Source of the DNA: Dethiobacter sp.
GTDB lineage: Bacteria > Bacillota > Dethiobacteria > DTU022 > UBA8154
Length of the DNA: 43,496 nt
Direction: 5' to 3'
Assembly (NCBI GenBank): GCA_020725665.1
Contig: DYEO01000031.1
Coordinates: forward strand, 1-43,496
Shown in pieces: positions 1 through 9,255 of the stretch. Made by a program: the position numbers and the translations under genes. How positions within the stretch are numbered: position 1 is the stretch's first letter; every line of letters starts with the position of its first letter. The notes below the pieces were generated by a model that saw nothing but the letters and a program-made list of their open reading frames with translations, was not told the DNA's origin and did not search any database.

Positions 1-600
1 AGAGCTCTGTAACTTGGGCAGCAGGGTAGCGAGAAACCAACACCCTGAAGTCTGCCGACAAAGCCGTTGTAAGAGCGGTGAGTGAGCTGTTGGGCCGCAA
101 CGCAAGTGAACACACAGGTAGCCTCGAAAGCAACTAAACCCTGGAGGCCGAGCCTCTGTCAATTAGGCGAAGGCAGCATGCAACCGTGAAATCTGGCTGA
201 TACGCGGTCAGCACTCCAGCGGGGTATTAGTGGCGGCACGACGGCACAGGACGTCCCAAGCAACTGGGGAAGCCCTCCTTGCCCCGGACGAGAAATCGCG
301 GAAGCAAGGTAAGCCCTATAACCAGGGTACCTGGGAAATGGGAAGAAAGGCGAGAGGGTGGCGGAGGGGACCGTAGTACCCATGAGAGCGGGTAATGCCG
401 CAAGAGGGAAGGGTCCGCACTATCTGGTGACTCCTTCAACCACACGGAAAGGCAGGGATGGGAATGACAAAAGCGTCCACAAATCTGCAAGACCTGAGGT
501 GAAGGATATACAATAGAGTAAGGCAGGATATTGAGGCACTGTCAACCGAAAGGGACAGCAAACAGACTAGGTCTGCCTAAGCCACTACGCCAGTTTTCGA
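1..600 (+). mobile_element. Group II intron, 5' RNA segment without its reverse transcriptase
   Basis: This stretch has no convincing protein-coding frame but is dense in purine-rich stems typical of the RNA domains that precede the maturase gene of bacterial group II introns. Recognisable blocks include the GGGCAGCAGGGTAGCGAGAA segment near the start, the GCATGCAACCGTGAAATCTG segment near 176 and the GGAGGGGACCGTAGTACC segment near 364. The identification is by recall of intron family sequence, not by alignment. The intron 5' end lies outside the window. The reverse transcriptase, domain V and 3' end expected downstream are absent, and hemB follows within about 100 bases. It is therefore a truncated remnant that cannot splice alone. 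A reverse transcriptase fragment in the same orientation lies 12 kb downstream at 12709-12999. Confidence 0.65.
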
Positions 601-661
601 CTCTACAGTTGATGTTTAGCAATAAAAGGTATAGAGAATAATGTTTGGCATTCTAATTTCA

Positions 662-678
662 AACTTCCAACTTCCAAC
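662..678. repeat. Heptanucleotide tandem repeat (AACTTCC, two copies)
   Basis: Two exact AACTTCC units (662-668, 669-675) followed by a third starting AAC. They lie between the intron remnant and the hemB ribosome binding site. Similar seven-base arrays with other units occur at 13018, 21371 and 38284. Confidence 0.5.
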
Positions 679-705
679 ATCTGCATTTTGAAGGAGGCGG
701 GAGAG

Positions 706-1677
706 ATGCCATTTCCAGAGGAGCGGCCGCGCCGCCTGCGCCGCAGCTCCGCACTGCGCCGCATGGTGCGGGAGACGGAGCTTAAGGCCGCGGATCTGAT
801 CTATCCCCTTTTCGTCGTTAACGGCCGGGGGGTAAAAAAAGCTGTCCCTTCCATGCCCGGTATCCACCAGCTTTCTGTGGACAAACTGCCGGCAGAAGCA
901 AAAGAACTGCAGGCCCTTGGTATCCCCGCCGTATTGCTTTTTGGCGTTCCTGATCACAAGGATGCTCTGGGGTCGGCTGCCTGGGATCAGGCAGGGGCAG
1001 TGCCGCGGGCTGTCAGTGCCCTTAAGGATCGCTATCCCGAACTGGTGGTGATCACCGACGTCTGCCTTTGTGCTTACACGGACCATGGTCATTGCGGCAT
1101 TGTAGAGAAAGACGAAATTTTAAATGATCCCACCCTGGAACTCCTGGCGAAAATTGCCCTCTGTCACGCCGCGGCAGGGGCGGATATGGTGGCCCCCTCG
1201 GACATGATGGACGGCCGTGTGGCCGCACTGCGCGCCGCCCTTGACAGGGAAGGCCACAGCCATGTTGCCATTCTTTCCTATGCGGTCAAATACGCATCCG
1301 CTTTTTACGGCCCTTTTCGCCAGGCGGCGGACTGCGCCCCTTCTTTTGGCGACCGCGCCGCTTACCAGATGGACCCGGCCAACGGGCGGGAAGCCCTGCG
1401 GGAAATCGCCCTGGACCTGCAGGAAGGGGCGGATCTGCTCATGGTCAAACCGGCACTGCCCTACCTGGATATTGTACGCAGGGTGCGGGAGGCCAGCCCT
1501 TGCCCCCTGGCTGCCTACAATGTGAGCGGGGAATACGCCATGATCAAGGCTGCGGCAGAGCGGGGGTGGCTGGATGAGCGCCGGGCCGTCCTGGAAGCTC
1601 TGCTCTCCATCAAGCGGGCGGGGGCCGATCTGATTATTACCTACCATGCCATGGAAGCTGCCCGCTGGCTGCCATAA
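706..1677 (+). CDS. hemB: Delta-aminolevulinic acid dehydratase (porphobilinogen synthase)
   Basis: HemB condenses two molecules of 5-aminolevulinate into porphobilinogen, the pyrrole unit of heme, siroheme and cobalamin, in the cytoplasm. The 323-residue product has the usual family length. The cysteine metal site is visible as [13 protein letters not shown] (about residues 118-130; Cys120, 122, 130). The two active-site lysines lie in SYAVKYAS (Lys195) and [12 protein letters not shown] (Lys248), the latter being the Schiff-base lysine. The ATG at 706 is chosen because AGGAGG sits at 692-697; an in-frame TTG at 688 lies upstream of that site and is less likely. It is the first gene of the hem-cbi run visible here. 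hemA, hemC and hemD are not in the window and may lie upstream of the intron remnant. Confidence 0.97.
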   Translation: MPFPEERPRRLRRSSALRRMVRETELKAADLIYPLFVVNGRGVKKAVPSMPGIHQLSVDKLPAEAKELQALGIPAVLLFGVPDHKDALGSAAWDQAGAVPRAVSALKDRYPELVVITDVCLCAYTDHGHCGIVEKDEILNDPTLELLAKIALCHAAAGADMVAPSDMMDGRVAALRAALDREGHSHVAILSYAVKYASAFYGPFRQAADCAPSFGDRAAYQMDPANGREALREIALDLQEGADLLMVKPALPYLDIVRRVREASPCPLAAYNVSGEYAMIKAAAERGWLDERRAVLEALLSIKRAGADLIITYHAMEAARWLP

Positions 1678-1680
1678 AAA

Positions 1681-1870
1681 TGGGACAGGGGGACAGGTCC
1701 CTTGTCCCATTTTACAGCGCACTGGATGCTGTTTATTAGTTTGGTTTATATTTAACGTCTTATCAACCCTGGGCTTCTCGTTTTTAACATGGGAAGGCGC
1801 TTCCCGTACCATGGTTATATTATATTAATATATAATATTTTTGGGACAAGGGACCTGTCCCCCTGTCCCA
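1681..1870. repeat. 29-bp inverted repeat pair between hemB and hemL
   Basis: A 29-base element at 1681-1709 (TGGGACAGGG...CTTGTCCCA) recurs at 1842-1870 as its exact reverse complement, separated by 132 bases of AT-rich DNA. Each arm is itself an imperfect hairpin with ends TGGGACA/TGTCCCA. The left arm starts three bases after the hemB stop. The right arm ends eight bases before the hemL start, so the hemL initiation region abuts it. The spacer has no gene. The pair could form a long stem in the hemB-hemL transcript, or could be the two ends of a small non-autonomous mobile element. I do not see a transposase. Confidence 0.85.
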
Positions 1871-1878
1871 AAAAGGGG

Positions 1879-3189
1879 ATGGTTAATATTTCAGGTTCCA
1901 AATCAAAGGCGCTTTTTGCAGAGGCGCAGCGCTATATCCCCGGCGGGGTAAACAGCCCGGTGCGGGCCTTTAAAGCCGTGGGCGGCGACCCCCTCTTTAT
2001 CAGCAAAGGGGAAGGGAGCAGGATCTGCGATGCGGACGGCCACACCTATATTGATTATGTATGTTCCTGGGGCCCCCACATCCTCGGTCATGCCCATCCC
2101 CGGGTCATGGCAGCCCTGAAGGAGACGGCGGCCCGGGGTACCAGCTTTGGTGCGCCCACCGCCCTGGAGTTGCAACTGGCCCGTATGCTTGTGGAGGCGG
2201 TGCCCTCCCTGGAACTGGTGCGCCTTGTCAATTCAGGCACGGAGGCGGTAAGCAGCGCGCTGCGCCTGGCCCGCGCCTATACGGGCCGTTCCCGCATTGT
2301 CAAATTCGCCGGCTGTTATCACGGCCACGTGGACAGCCTGCTAATCAAGGCCGGCTCGGGGGTAAGCACCCTCGGTCTCCCCGACAGCCCCGGCATCACT
2401 CCGGGAACGGCACAGGATACGCTGGCCCTGCCCTACAACGATCTCGAGTTTGTGAGGGAGGTCTTTGCCAGGCAGGGAGAGGAGATCGCCGCCGTTATTC
2501 TGGAGCCCGTTGCCGCTAATATGGGTGTGGTCCTGCCCCGGCCCGGTTTCCTGGAAGGCCTGCGGGAACTCACCACCCGTTTTGGCGCCCTGCTGATCTT
2601 CGACGAGGTAATCACCGGCTTCCGCCTCGGCGCGGGGGGAGCGCAGGAGTACTTCAACGTGATCCCCGACCTTACCATTCTGGGCAAGATTATCGGCGGC
2701 GGGCTGCCCGTGGGCGCTTATGGCGGGCGCAGGGAGATTATGGAACTGGTAGCTCCCCTCGGCCCCGTGTACCAGGCGGGCACGCTGGCGGGCAACCCCC
2801 TGGCCGTAACGGCGGGGATAGCCACACTGGAAATTTTGGCCCGTCCCGGCACGTATACCCTGCTGGAGGAGCGGGGTCTGCGCTTGCGCGAGGCACTGGC
2901 AAGATTGGCCGCAGCCGCCGGCGTGCCGGTAAGCGTACAGGGAATCGCTTCTCTCTTTACCGTTTTCTTTACGCTCCATCCTGTTGCTGACTACGCAGAG
3001 GCGGCCTGTTGCGACCAGCAGCGCTTTCGGCGTTTTTTCCGTCTTCTTTTGCAAAACGGCATTTATATTGCTCCTTCACCTTTTGAAGCCTGGTTTCTCT
3101 CCCTGGCTCACAGTGAAGAGGATCTGGAGGCAACGCTTGCCGCTGCAGAAAAAGCATTTTTTGCCCTGGGAGAGGGCAGGCAGATCTAA
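1879..3189 (+). CDS. hemL: Glutamate-1-semialdehyde 2,1-aminomutase
   Basis: HemL converts glutamate-1-semialdehyde to 5-aminolevulinate, the C5 route feeding HemB just upstream. The 436-residue protein is a fold-type I PLP enzyme: VNSGTEAV near 117-124, the cofactor aspartate in FDEVITGFR (241-249), and the PLP-binding lysine in [14 protein letters not shown] (Lys270). The N-terminal [16 protein letters not shown] is diagnostic for the family. The ATG at 1879 is chosen because family members start about 16 residues before that motif; a longer open frame from 1789 would run through the inverted repeat. No well-spaced Shine-Dalgarno is seen, only AAGGGG directly abutting the ATG. The stop overlaps the cbiA start (TAATG). 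Confidence 0.96.
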   Translation: MVNISGSKSKALFAEAQRYIPGGVNSPVRAFKAVGGDPLFISKGEGSRICDADGHTYIDYVCSWGPHILGHAHPRVMAALKETAARGTSFGAPTALELQLARMLVEAVPSLELVRLVNSGTEAVSSALRLARAYTGRSRIVKFAGCYHGHVDSLLIKAGSGVSTLGLPDSPGITPGTAQDTLALPYNDLEFVREVFARQGEEIAAVILEPVAANMGVVLPRPGFLEGLRELTTRFGALLIFDEVITGFRLGAGGAQEYFNVIPDLTILGKIIGGGLPVGAYGGRREIMELVAPLGPVYQAGTLAGNPLAVTAGIATLEILARPGTYTLLEERGLRLREALARLAAAAGVPVSVQGIASLFTVFFTLHPVADYAEAACCDQQRFRRFFRLLLQNGIYIAPSPFEAWFLSLAHSEEDLEATLAAAEKAFFALGEGRQI

Positions 3190-4619
3190 TGGAAAAAGGA
3201 ATGGTTACCCTGCGGACACCCGGCCTGGTCATCGCCGGCACGCACAGCGGCGTGGGAAAAACGACCCTTACCATAGGGATCATGCAGGTCCTTACCGCTT
3301 CCCTGTCGGTACAGCCCTTCAAGGTAGGGCCAGACTATATCGACCCTGCCTTCCACACCTGTATCACCGGACGCGCCTGCCGCAATCTCGACGGCTGGCT
3401 GCTTGACGAGAATACGTTGCGCTGGCTTTATGCCCGCAGCGCGCAGCATGGGGGCATCAACCTCGTGGAGGGGGTGATGGGCCTCTATGACGGGGTGGGA
3501 ACAAGCAGGGACCAGGGCAGCACCGCCCACATAGCCAAGCTGCTCGGTTTGCCTGTGGCGCTGGTGATTGACGGCAGCGGCATGGCCGCCAGCGCTGCCG
3601 CCCTCGTGCTGGGTTACCTCCGCTACGACCCGGAACTGGATCTCTGTGCTGTAATTATCAATAACGTCAAAGGGGAAAAACATTACCGCCTGCTTAAAGA
3701 GGTGGTGGAGCGGGACACGGGGGTGCGGGTTGCCGGTTACCTGCCGGCCCATCAAGGCATAGAACTCTCCAGCAGGCACTTGGGACTGGTTCCCCGCCGG
3801 GAGGTCCCCGGTTTGCGGCAAAAGCTGGAGCAGCTGGGAGAGCTGGTGCGCGCCACGGTGGATCTGCCCCTGCTGCGGAAAATAGCGGAACGGAGCCGGC
3901 CATTCTTTGTCTCCCGGCCGCCCCTGCCGGTGGGAGTAGGATCAGTCCGCCTGGCCGTAGCCCGGGACCGGGCCTTTAACTTTTATTACGAAGACAGCCT
4001 GGAGCTGCTGCGCGAACTGGGAGCGGAACTCTGTTTTTTCAGTCCCCTGGAGGCACGGCATCTGCCTGCGGGGTGCAGCGGGCTGTATGTGGGCGGGGGC
4101 TTCCCCGAAGTGTTTGCCCGGGAACTGGCAGAAAACACTTCCCTCATAGCAATTATCAAGGAGTCCATTGCTGCCGGAATGCCTGTTTACGGGGAATGCG
4201 GCGGTCTCATGTACTTAAGCGGAGGCATCAAAACCGGGGAGGGGGATTATTATCCCATGGTGGGCGCCTTTGCCGGGAAGACGGAGATGACAGACCGCTT
4301 GCAGCGTTTCGGCTATGTGGAGCTGGAGTTTAAGGCAGAAAACCTCCTGGGCAAGACAGGCGAGCGCATCCGTGCCCACGAGTTTCACTATTCACGCCTG
4401 GTTGACGCCGGGGAGGAAAACTGGTGCATCAGCGTCAGTAAAACTCAGAACGGCCTTTTCCGTACGGCCTGGCAATGCGGCATCAGGCGGCGCAATATGC
4501 TGGCCTTATACCCTCACCTCCATTTTTACAGTAACCCTGCCATGGCCGTGGCTTTTTTACGCCGTTGCCATGCTTACCAGGAAGGAAAATATCGGAAGCG
4601 TAATCTCCTAAAACCGTGA
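3189..4619 (+). CDS. cbiA: Cobyrinate a,c-diamide synthase
   Basis: CbiA amidates the a and c acetate side chains of cobyrinate using ATP and glutamine. The N-terminal dethiobiotin-synthetase-like domain carries a P-loop GTHSGVGKT (residues 17-25) and VEGVMGLYDG near 93-102. The C-terminal class I glutamine amidotransferase domain has its nucleophile in PVYGECGGLMYLSGG (Cys337) and a conserved HEFHYS, ending with PHLHF. The 476-residue length is normal. The start overlaps the hemL stop; an internal ATG at 3201, preceded by AAAGGA, is an alternative. The product is the last ring-stage intermediate made by this operon before adenosylation. Confidence 0.95.
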   Translation: MEKGMVTLRTPGLVIAGTHSGVGKTTLTIGIMQVLTASLSVQPFKVGPDYIDPAFHTCITGRACRNLDGWLLDENTLRWLYARSAQHGGINLVEGVMGLYDGVGTSRDQGSTAHIAKLLGLPVALVIDGSGMAASAAALVLGYLRYDPELDLCAVIINNVKGEKHYRLLKEVVERDTGVRVAGYLPAHQGIELSSRHLGLVPRREVPGLRQKLEQLGELVRATVDLPLLRKIAERSRPFFVSRPPLPVGVGSVRLAVARDRAFNFYYEDSLELLRELGAELCFFSPLEARHLPAGCSGLYVGGGFPEVFARELAENTSLIAIIKESIAAGMPVYGECGGLMYLSGGIKTGEGDYYPMVGAFAGKTEMTDRLQRFGYVELEFKAENLLGKTGERIRAHEFHYSRLVDAGEENWCISVSKTQNGLFRTAWQCGIRRRNMLALYPHLHFYSNPAMAVAFLRRCHAYQEGKYRKRNLLKP

Positions 4620-4639
4620 AGAAAGGGCCGGGGAATGCC

Positions 4640-5311
4640 ATGTATGAATTTATCAGCGACCCGCAGCAGATTGAAAAGAAGAGCATGGAAATTATCGCTG
4701 AACTGCTCGAGGGGAGGACTCTCCCTCCTGAAGAGGAAGAGGTGGTTAAGCGCATTGTTCATGCCACGGCCGATCCTGATTATGCCGCCATCACCGTTTT
4801 TTCCCCACGAGCCCTTGCCGCCGCCCGCAATGCCCTGCAGGGGCAGGGCTGCCGCCTTGTGGCCGACACCCAAATGATTGTTGCCGGGATCAACAAGGCG
4901 CTGCTGGCGTGCTGCGGCGGGGAGGTCACCTCTTTCGTCGGTGACAGGAAAGTGCAGGCCCAGGCGGCGGCGGAAGGGATCACCCGCTCCATGGCTGCCA
5001 TACGTCACGCTGCACGGTTGTTTCCGGAAGGGATTTATGTCGTCGGCAACGCCCCCACCGCCCTTTTTGAACTGCTGCAGCTGACACAGGGGGGGCAGCT
5101 GCGTCCCGCTCTCGTGGTCGGCGTTCCCGTGGGCTTCGTCGGGGCGACGGAGTCCAAGGAAGCGCTTTTGCAAACGGGCCTCCCGTATATCACGGTGCGG
5201 GGGCGCAAGGGTGGCAGCACCGTCGCGGTTGCTATTGTCAACGCCCTGTTGAAAATGTTTGCCGGTAAAGGGACCCCAATCACGGATAGTACGGAAGACC
5301 TGGTAAAATAA
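4640..5311 (+). CDS. cbiC: Cobalt-precorrin-8 methylmutase
   Basis: CbiC moves the methyl group from C11 to C12, giving cobyrinate. The catalytic histidine is in RIVHATADPDYA (His41), and the family signatures GNAPTALFEL and VVGVPVGFVGATESKE are both present. The product is 223 residues, starting MYEFISDPQQIE as usual for the family. The ATG at 4640 has GGGGAA about five bases upstream; a GTG at 4616 that overlaps the cbiA stop would add eight residues and is less likely. It is followed by a 77-base gap before cbiD, the longest spacing inside the cbi part of the operon. Confidence 0.94.
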   Translation: MYEFISDPQQIEKKSMEIIAELLEGRTLPPEEEEVVKRIVHATADPDYAAITVFSPRALAAARNALQGQGCRLVADTQMIVAGINKALLACCGGEVTSFVGDRKVQAQAAAEGITRSMAAIRHAARLFPEGIYVVGNAPTALFELLQLTQGGQLRPALVVGVPVGFVGATESKEALLQTGLPYITVRGRKGGSTVAVAIVNALLKMFAGKGTPITDSTEDLVK

Positions 5312-5388
5312 CCAGCTTTTTTCCGTATTTTCCATGGTTGTATGGAAACGGGTCGGCCGGGCAGGGCACTGCGTTTGGAGGGGTTAAC

Positions 5389-6537
5389 ATGGAGGATGGG
5401 TTTGGGTGGGAATATACGATCAGCAAGGGGCGCAGGCTGCGCCGCGGTTATACCACCGGTTCCTGTGCGGCAGCGGCAGCCAAAGCGGCGGCGGCCATGC
5501 TTTTCAGCGGCAGGGACCTTGAGGCGGTGACTATAAGCACTCCTGCAGGTATTGAGCTTTGCCTCCCCCTGGCTGAGGTTAAGCGCCGCCCCGGGGAGGT
5601 TTGCTGTGCCGTGCGCAAAGACGGCGGGGACGACCCCGATGTGACCGACGGTATCCTTGTCTATGCCGCGGTGCGGGAAAAAAGGGACGGAGGAATCGTC
5701 CTGCAGGGCGGCAAAGGTGTGGGGATCGTCACCCGCCCGGGACTGCCGGTAGAGGTAGGTGAGGCGGCAATTAACCCTGCACCCCGCGCCATGATCCTGG
5801 AGGCGGTAGCAGCGGTGCTGCCCGCCGGCCGGGGGGTGGAAGTGGTGCTCAGCATCCCCGCCGGGGAGGAGCTGGCGAAAAGAACCTTTAACCCCCGTCT
5901 CGGCATCCTGGGAGGACTTTCCATTTTGGGCACCACGGGGATTGTGGAGCCCATGTCCGAAGAGGCGTTCAAAGAGACCATGGCCCTGGAACTGAAGCTC
6001 CTTTCCCCGGAAAAACGCCGCTTTCTCGTCCTCGTGCCCGGCAACCACGGCAAAAGGGCGGCGGAAGGCCTGCGCCTGCCCCGGGAGAGGATTGTCAAGA
6101 TGAGCAACTTTGTGGGCTTCATGCTCGACCGTTGCCGGGAATACGGCGTGGAGGAAGTCCTGCTGGTGGGGCACATCGGCAAGCTCTTTAAAGTAGCGGG
6201 GGGAATCTTTCATACCCACAGCCGTGTTGCCGATGCCCGCTTCGAGCTCTTTGCGGCCCATGCAGCCCTTCTTGGCGCCGGCAGGGAGATTATTGCCAGG
6301 CTGCAGCACTGCGCCACCGCGGAGGAGATGCTGGAAGTGCTGGACTTACTTCCCGTCAAAGGGCTTTATGACCTTTTCGCCGCCCGGGTAAGCGCCCGGG
6401 CCGCAGCGTATGGCGGCGGGGCGCTCCGTGTCGGCACGGTGCTCTGCAGCCAGCGGCGCGGCGTGCTCGGTATGGACGAAAAGGCGAAACAATATTTGGA
6501 GGCATACACATGTCCAGAATCTACGTCCTCGGCGTAG
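5389..6537 (+). CDS. cbiD: Cobalt-precorrin-5B C1-methyltransferase
   Basis: CbiD methylates C1 of the corrin ring after the CbiG ring-opening step, specific to the anaerobic pathway. The family signature RRGYTTGSCAAAAAKAA sits at about residues 18-34, followed by GGLSILGTTGIVEPMSEEA mid-protein and GHIGKLFKVAGG in the second half. The 382-residue length is typical. The start ATG at 5389 follows GGAGGGG at 5377-5383; a longer open frame from 5338 is rejected. The 3' end overlaps cbiE by 28 bases, suggesting translational coupling. Confidence 0.95.
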   Translation: MEDGFGWEYTISKGRRLRRGYTTGSCAAAAAKAAAAMLFSGRDLEAVTISTPAGIELCLPLAEVKRRPGEVCCAVRKDGGDDPDVTDGILVYAAVREKRDGGIVLQGGKGVGIVTRPGLPVEVGEAAINPAPRAMILEAVAAVLPAGRGVEVVLSIPAGEELAKRTFNPRLGILGGLSILGTTGIVEPMSEEAFKETMALELKLLSPEKRRFLVLVPGNHGKRAAEGLRLPRERIVKMSNFVGFMLDRCREYGVEEVLLVGHIGKLFKVAGGIFHTHSRVADARFELFAAHAALLGAGREIIARLQHCATAEEMLEVLDLLPVKGLYDLFAARVSARAAAYGGGALRVGTVLCSQRRGVLGMDEKAKQYLEAYTCPESTSSA

Positions 6538-7154
6538 GGCCCGGCGGGGCCGGGTTTGTGCCGCCCCGCACCAGGAAGCTGGCCTTAAGCTGCGATCTGC
6601 TCATCGGGGGCAGGCGCAACCTGGAGCTTTTCACCTCCCTTGCCGTGGAGAAACGGGAAATCGGCAGGGACATTGACGCACTGCTGGATTTTGTGGCGGC
6701 TGTTTACCGGCAGAAAAGGGTGGGCATCCTCATTTCGGGCGATCCGGGTCTTTTCAGCCTGCTGGCGCCCCTGCGCCGCCGTTTTTCCCCGGATGTGCTG
6801 GAGGTTGTCCCGGCGGTCAGCGCCCTGCAGTATCTCTTTGCCCGTATCTGCCTTCCCTGGCACGATGCGGCGATCTTCAGCCTGCACGGTCGTCCCCGCG
6901 CGATGCTGGCCAGGGAACTGGCCGCTGCGGTGCGGCAACATGCCAAGGTTGGCCTGTTTACCGACGGCAGGAATACTCCCGCCCTTGTCTGTGAGCTGCT
7001 CCTGCAGGAGGGCATCAGGGACCGCCAAGTCCATATCGGGGAAAATCTCTCCTACCCGGATGAAAAGCTGTACCGGGGCAGCCTGGAGCAATGCCGCGGC
7101 CTCGCCGTGGGGCCGCTTAACGTGATGGTGATCATAGATGAAGAAAGACAATGA
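6510..7154 (+). CDS. cbiE: Cobalt-precorrin-7 C5-methyltransferase, CbiE subunit
   Basis: CbiE is a tetrapyrrole methylase that methylates C5. With CbiT it does the work that fused CobL does in the aerobic pathway. The SAM-binding opening GVGPGGAGFV is at the N-terminus, ISGDPGLFSLLAPL and VVPAVSALQYLFARICLPW follow, and the end fits the 214-residue family length. The ATG at 6510 lies within cbiD and has GGAGG eight bases upstream. The 3' end overlaps cbiT by 17 bases. CbiE and CbiT are separate proteins here. Confidence 0.94.
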   Translation: MSRIYVLGVGPGGAGFVPPRTRKLALSCDLLIGGRRNLELFTSLAVEKREIGRDIDALLDFVAAVYRQKRVGILISGDPGLFSLLAPLRRRFSPDVLEVVPAVSALQYLFARICLPWHDAAIFSLHGRPRAMLARELAAAVRQHAKVGLFTDGRNTPALVCELLLQEGIRDRQVHIGENLSYPDEKLYRGSLEQCRGLAVGPLNVMVIIDEERQ

Positions 7155-7779
7155 CAAGATCGATGAAAATGGGCAAGCATTGAACTGGGACTACCTTGTC
7201 CCCGGCATCCCGGACGAACTTTTTTGCCGCGATACCGTCCCCCTGACCAAGGAAGAGATCCGCTGTCTCTCCCTCTCCCGGCTGCGTCTGCAGCCTCACC
7301 ATACGGTGCTCGACGTGGGGGCGGGCAGCGGCTCCGTAAGTATCGAGTGCGCCCTGCTCCTGCGGCAGGGCCGGGTCATCGCTGTGGAGAGGGAAGATAG
7401 GGCACTGGTACTGCTGCAAAAGAATGCCCGCCGCTTCGGCGTGCCTAACCTGGAGATAATCCGGGGAGCGGCCCCTGCGGCTTTGGCGGCGGTTAAACAT
7501 GCGGACCGCATCTTTATCGGGGGAACGGGAGGGCAGATGCAGGCGATCCTGGAGGTCTGCAGCCGCATCCTAGCGCCGGGGGGAATCGTGGTGTTGAATT
7601 GCATTTTACTGGAAAGTTTAACTGCCGCTCTGGAGCATCTGGCAAGACTGCCCTTCAGTGAGGCGCAGGTTATCTCCGCCGCCATTGCCCGCGGGCAGCG
7701 CCTGGGGGGGAAAACCATGCTCTCTCCCCTCAACCCCGTTTTTATTGTCAGTGCGCAAAAAAGCGAAGGAGGCCCCTAA
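7138..7779 (+). CDS. cbiT: Cobalt-precorrin-6B C15-methyltransferase (decarboxylating), CbiT subunit
   Basis: CbiT decarboxylates the C12 acetate and methylates C15. Unlike the CbiE-type methylases it has a Rossmann class I fold: SAM motif I is TVLDVGAGSGSVSIE (about residues 56-70), with the acidic ribose-binding residue in VIAVERED. The N-terminal PGIPDELF...PLTKEEIRCLSLSRL is characteristic of the family. Length 213 residues. It starts inside the end of cbiE and ends two bases before the cbiL start, whose Shine-Dalgarno lies in its last codons. Confidence 0.94.
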   Translation: MKKDNDKIDENGQALNWDYLVPGIPDELFCRDTVPLTKEEIRCLSLSRLRLQPHHTVLDVGAGSGSVSIECALLLRQGRVIAVEREDRALVLLQKNARRFGVPNLEIIRGAAPAALAAVKHADRIFIGGTGGQMQAILEVCSRILAPGGIVVLNCILLESLTAALEHLARLPFSEAQVISAAIARGQRLGGKTMLSPLNPVFIVSAQKSEGGP

Positions 7780-7780
7780 A

Positions 7781-8497
7781 TTGAGCAGCGGTATTTTTTA
7801 CGGTGTGGGTGTGGGCCCGGGCGACCCGGGGTTGCTTACACTGAAAGCGGTGCAGCTTTTAAGGGAAGCGCGTGTTGTCGTGGCGCCCCGCTCAGCTCCC
7901 GGACAGGATAGCCTGGCCCTGGCCGTTGCCCGGGATCACCTTCCCGCGGCATGCCTGATCCTGCATCTTCATTTTCCCATGACCAAAAATGAAAGCTGCC
8001 TGGAGGAGGCGTGGGATGATGCCCTTGCGCAGGTGCGGGCGCATTTGGATGCAGGGGAGGACGTGGTTTTTCTCACCATCGGTGACCCCATGCTTTACAG
8101 CACCTGCATTTATCTTTTGCAACGCCTCAAGGCGGGCGGCTATCAAGTGCGGGTTATTGCCGGAGTTCCCTCCTTTTGCGCTGCTGCTGCCGCCGCCGCC
8201 TTTCCTCTGGCTGCAGGCGAAGAACGGATCGCCGTTTTCCCCTGGAAGGGTGATGATTCCCTATCCCCATCCTTCCTAGGTTCCTTCGACACCGTTGTTT
8301 TGCTCAAAGTTGCCTCCCATCTGAACGGGGCCGTTGCAGCGCTGCAGCAGGCGGATATGCTGGAGCATAGCGTGCTGGTAAGCAACTGCGGGCGTCCGGA
8401 TGAAGAGATTAGTAGCGACCTGAGGGACGCGGTGAGGCGCAAGGAGCCTCTTCCCTATTTATCCCTTATCCTGGCAAGGAGGCAAAAGGAAATATAA
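7781..8497 (+). CDS. cbiL: Cobalt-precorrin-2 C20-methyltransferase
   Basis: CbiL adds the C20 methyl group, the first methylation specific to corrins. The protein opens with FYGVGVGPGDPGLLTLKAVQ, then has LTIGDPMLYSTCIYLL and VIAGVPSFCAAAA, all typical of the tetrapyrrole methylase fold. The TTG at 7781 is the start: AAGGAGG at 7766-7772 is ideally spaced, and the resulting 238-residue protein has the family length. A longer open frame starting inside cbiT is not needed. The stop overlaps the cbiF ATG (TAATG). Confidence 0.93.
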   Translation: MSSGIFYGVGVGPGDPGLLTLKAVQLLREARVVVAPRSAPGQDSLALAVARDHLPAACLILHLHFPMTKNESCLEEAWDDALAQVRAHLDAGEDVVFLTIGDPMLYSTCIYLLQRLKAGGYQVRVIAGVPSFCAAAAAAAFPLAAGEERIAVFPWKGDDSLSPSFLGSFDTVVLLKVASHLNGAVAALQQADMLEHSVLVSNCGRPDEEISSDLRDAVRRKEPLPYLSLILARRQKEI

Positions 8498-9255
8498 TGG
8501 CAAAAGTGTACTTTGTGGGCGCCGGGCCCGGTGACCCGGAGTTAATCACCGTCAAGGGAGCCCGTCTCCTGCGCGAGGCCGATGTTGTCGTCTATGCCGG
8601 ATCCCTGGTAAACCCGGCGCTGCTGCTAAACCTGCGGCAGGACTGCCTTCGCTGTGACAGTGCGAAAATGACCCTGGCAGAGGTCATGGCGGTTATGCTC
8701 CCTGCGGCGCGGGCCGGGAAAACGGTAGTGCGTCTACACAGCGGCGACCCGAGCATCTACGGGGCCATACGGGAGCAGCTCTCCGTCCTGGAGGAGCACG
8801 GTGTCGCCTACGAGATCGTTCCCGGCGTCAGCTCTTTTACCGCGGCGGCCGCCTCCCTGGGGCGGGAATACACCCTGCCCGGCGTTTCCCAGACGGTGAT
8901 CCTCACCCGCATGGAGGGAAGGACGCCCGTACCGGCCGGTCAGGAGATCGGTGTCCTTGCCGCCCATGGCGCCTCCATGGCCATCTTTCTCAGTGTGCAG
9001 TTAATTGAAAAGGTAGTGGATGCTTTGCTTGAGGGCTACGCCCCGGACACACCCGCAGCCGTAGTGCAGCGGGCTTCCTGGCCGCAGGAGCGGATTATCC
9101 GCAGTACGCTGGCGGATATTGCCGAAAGGGTCAGAGCAGAGAATATAGACCGCACAGCCCTTATCCTGGTGGGAGATTTCCTGGGGGACCAATTTGACCT
9201 TTCCCGGCTCTACGATGGTGCATTCTCGCACGGCTTCCGGGAGGCTATCGAATGA
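8497..9255 (+). CDS. cbiF: Cobalt-precorrin-4 C11-methyltransferase
   Basis: CbiF methylates C11. Signatures are VYFVGAGPGDPELITVKGA at the start, VVYAGSLVNPALL, VRLHSGDPSIYGAIREQL and YEIVPGVSSFTAAAASL, the last two forming the SAM and tetrapyrrole site of this subfamily. The protein has 252 residues, as expected. It overlaps cbiL at its start (TAATG) and cbiG at its stop (ATGA), so it should be translationally coupled to both. Confidence 0.95.
   Translation: MAKVYFVGAGPGDPELITVKGARLLREADVVVYAGSLVNPALLLNLRQDCLRCDSAKMTLAEVMAVMLPAARAGKTVVRLHSGDPSIYGAIREQLSVLEEHGVAYEIVPGVSSFTAAAASLGREYTLPGVSQTVILTRMEGRTPVPAGQEIGVLAAHGASMAIFLSVQLIEKVVDALLEGYAPDTPAAVVQRASWPQERIIRSTLADIAERVRAENIDRTALILVGDFLGDQFDLSRLYDGAFSHGFREAIE

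Noticed and set aside
600..705. Cobalamin riboswitch upstream of the hem-cbi operon
   Set aside because: No B12-box-like sequence or multi-arm fold could be recognised between the intron remnant and hemB; the native operon leader may lie outside the window.
1789..1878. A 30-residue N-terminal extension of HemL
   Set aside because: It would run through the right arm of the inverted repeat and resembles no HemL sequence.
5035..6309. Long open frame on the minus strand opposite cbiC/cbiD
   Set aside because: It is antisense to well-supported cbi genes, has no family resemblance and no ribosome binding site; long antisense frames are common in GC-rich DNA.
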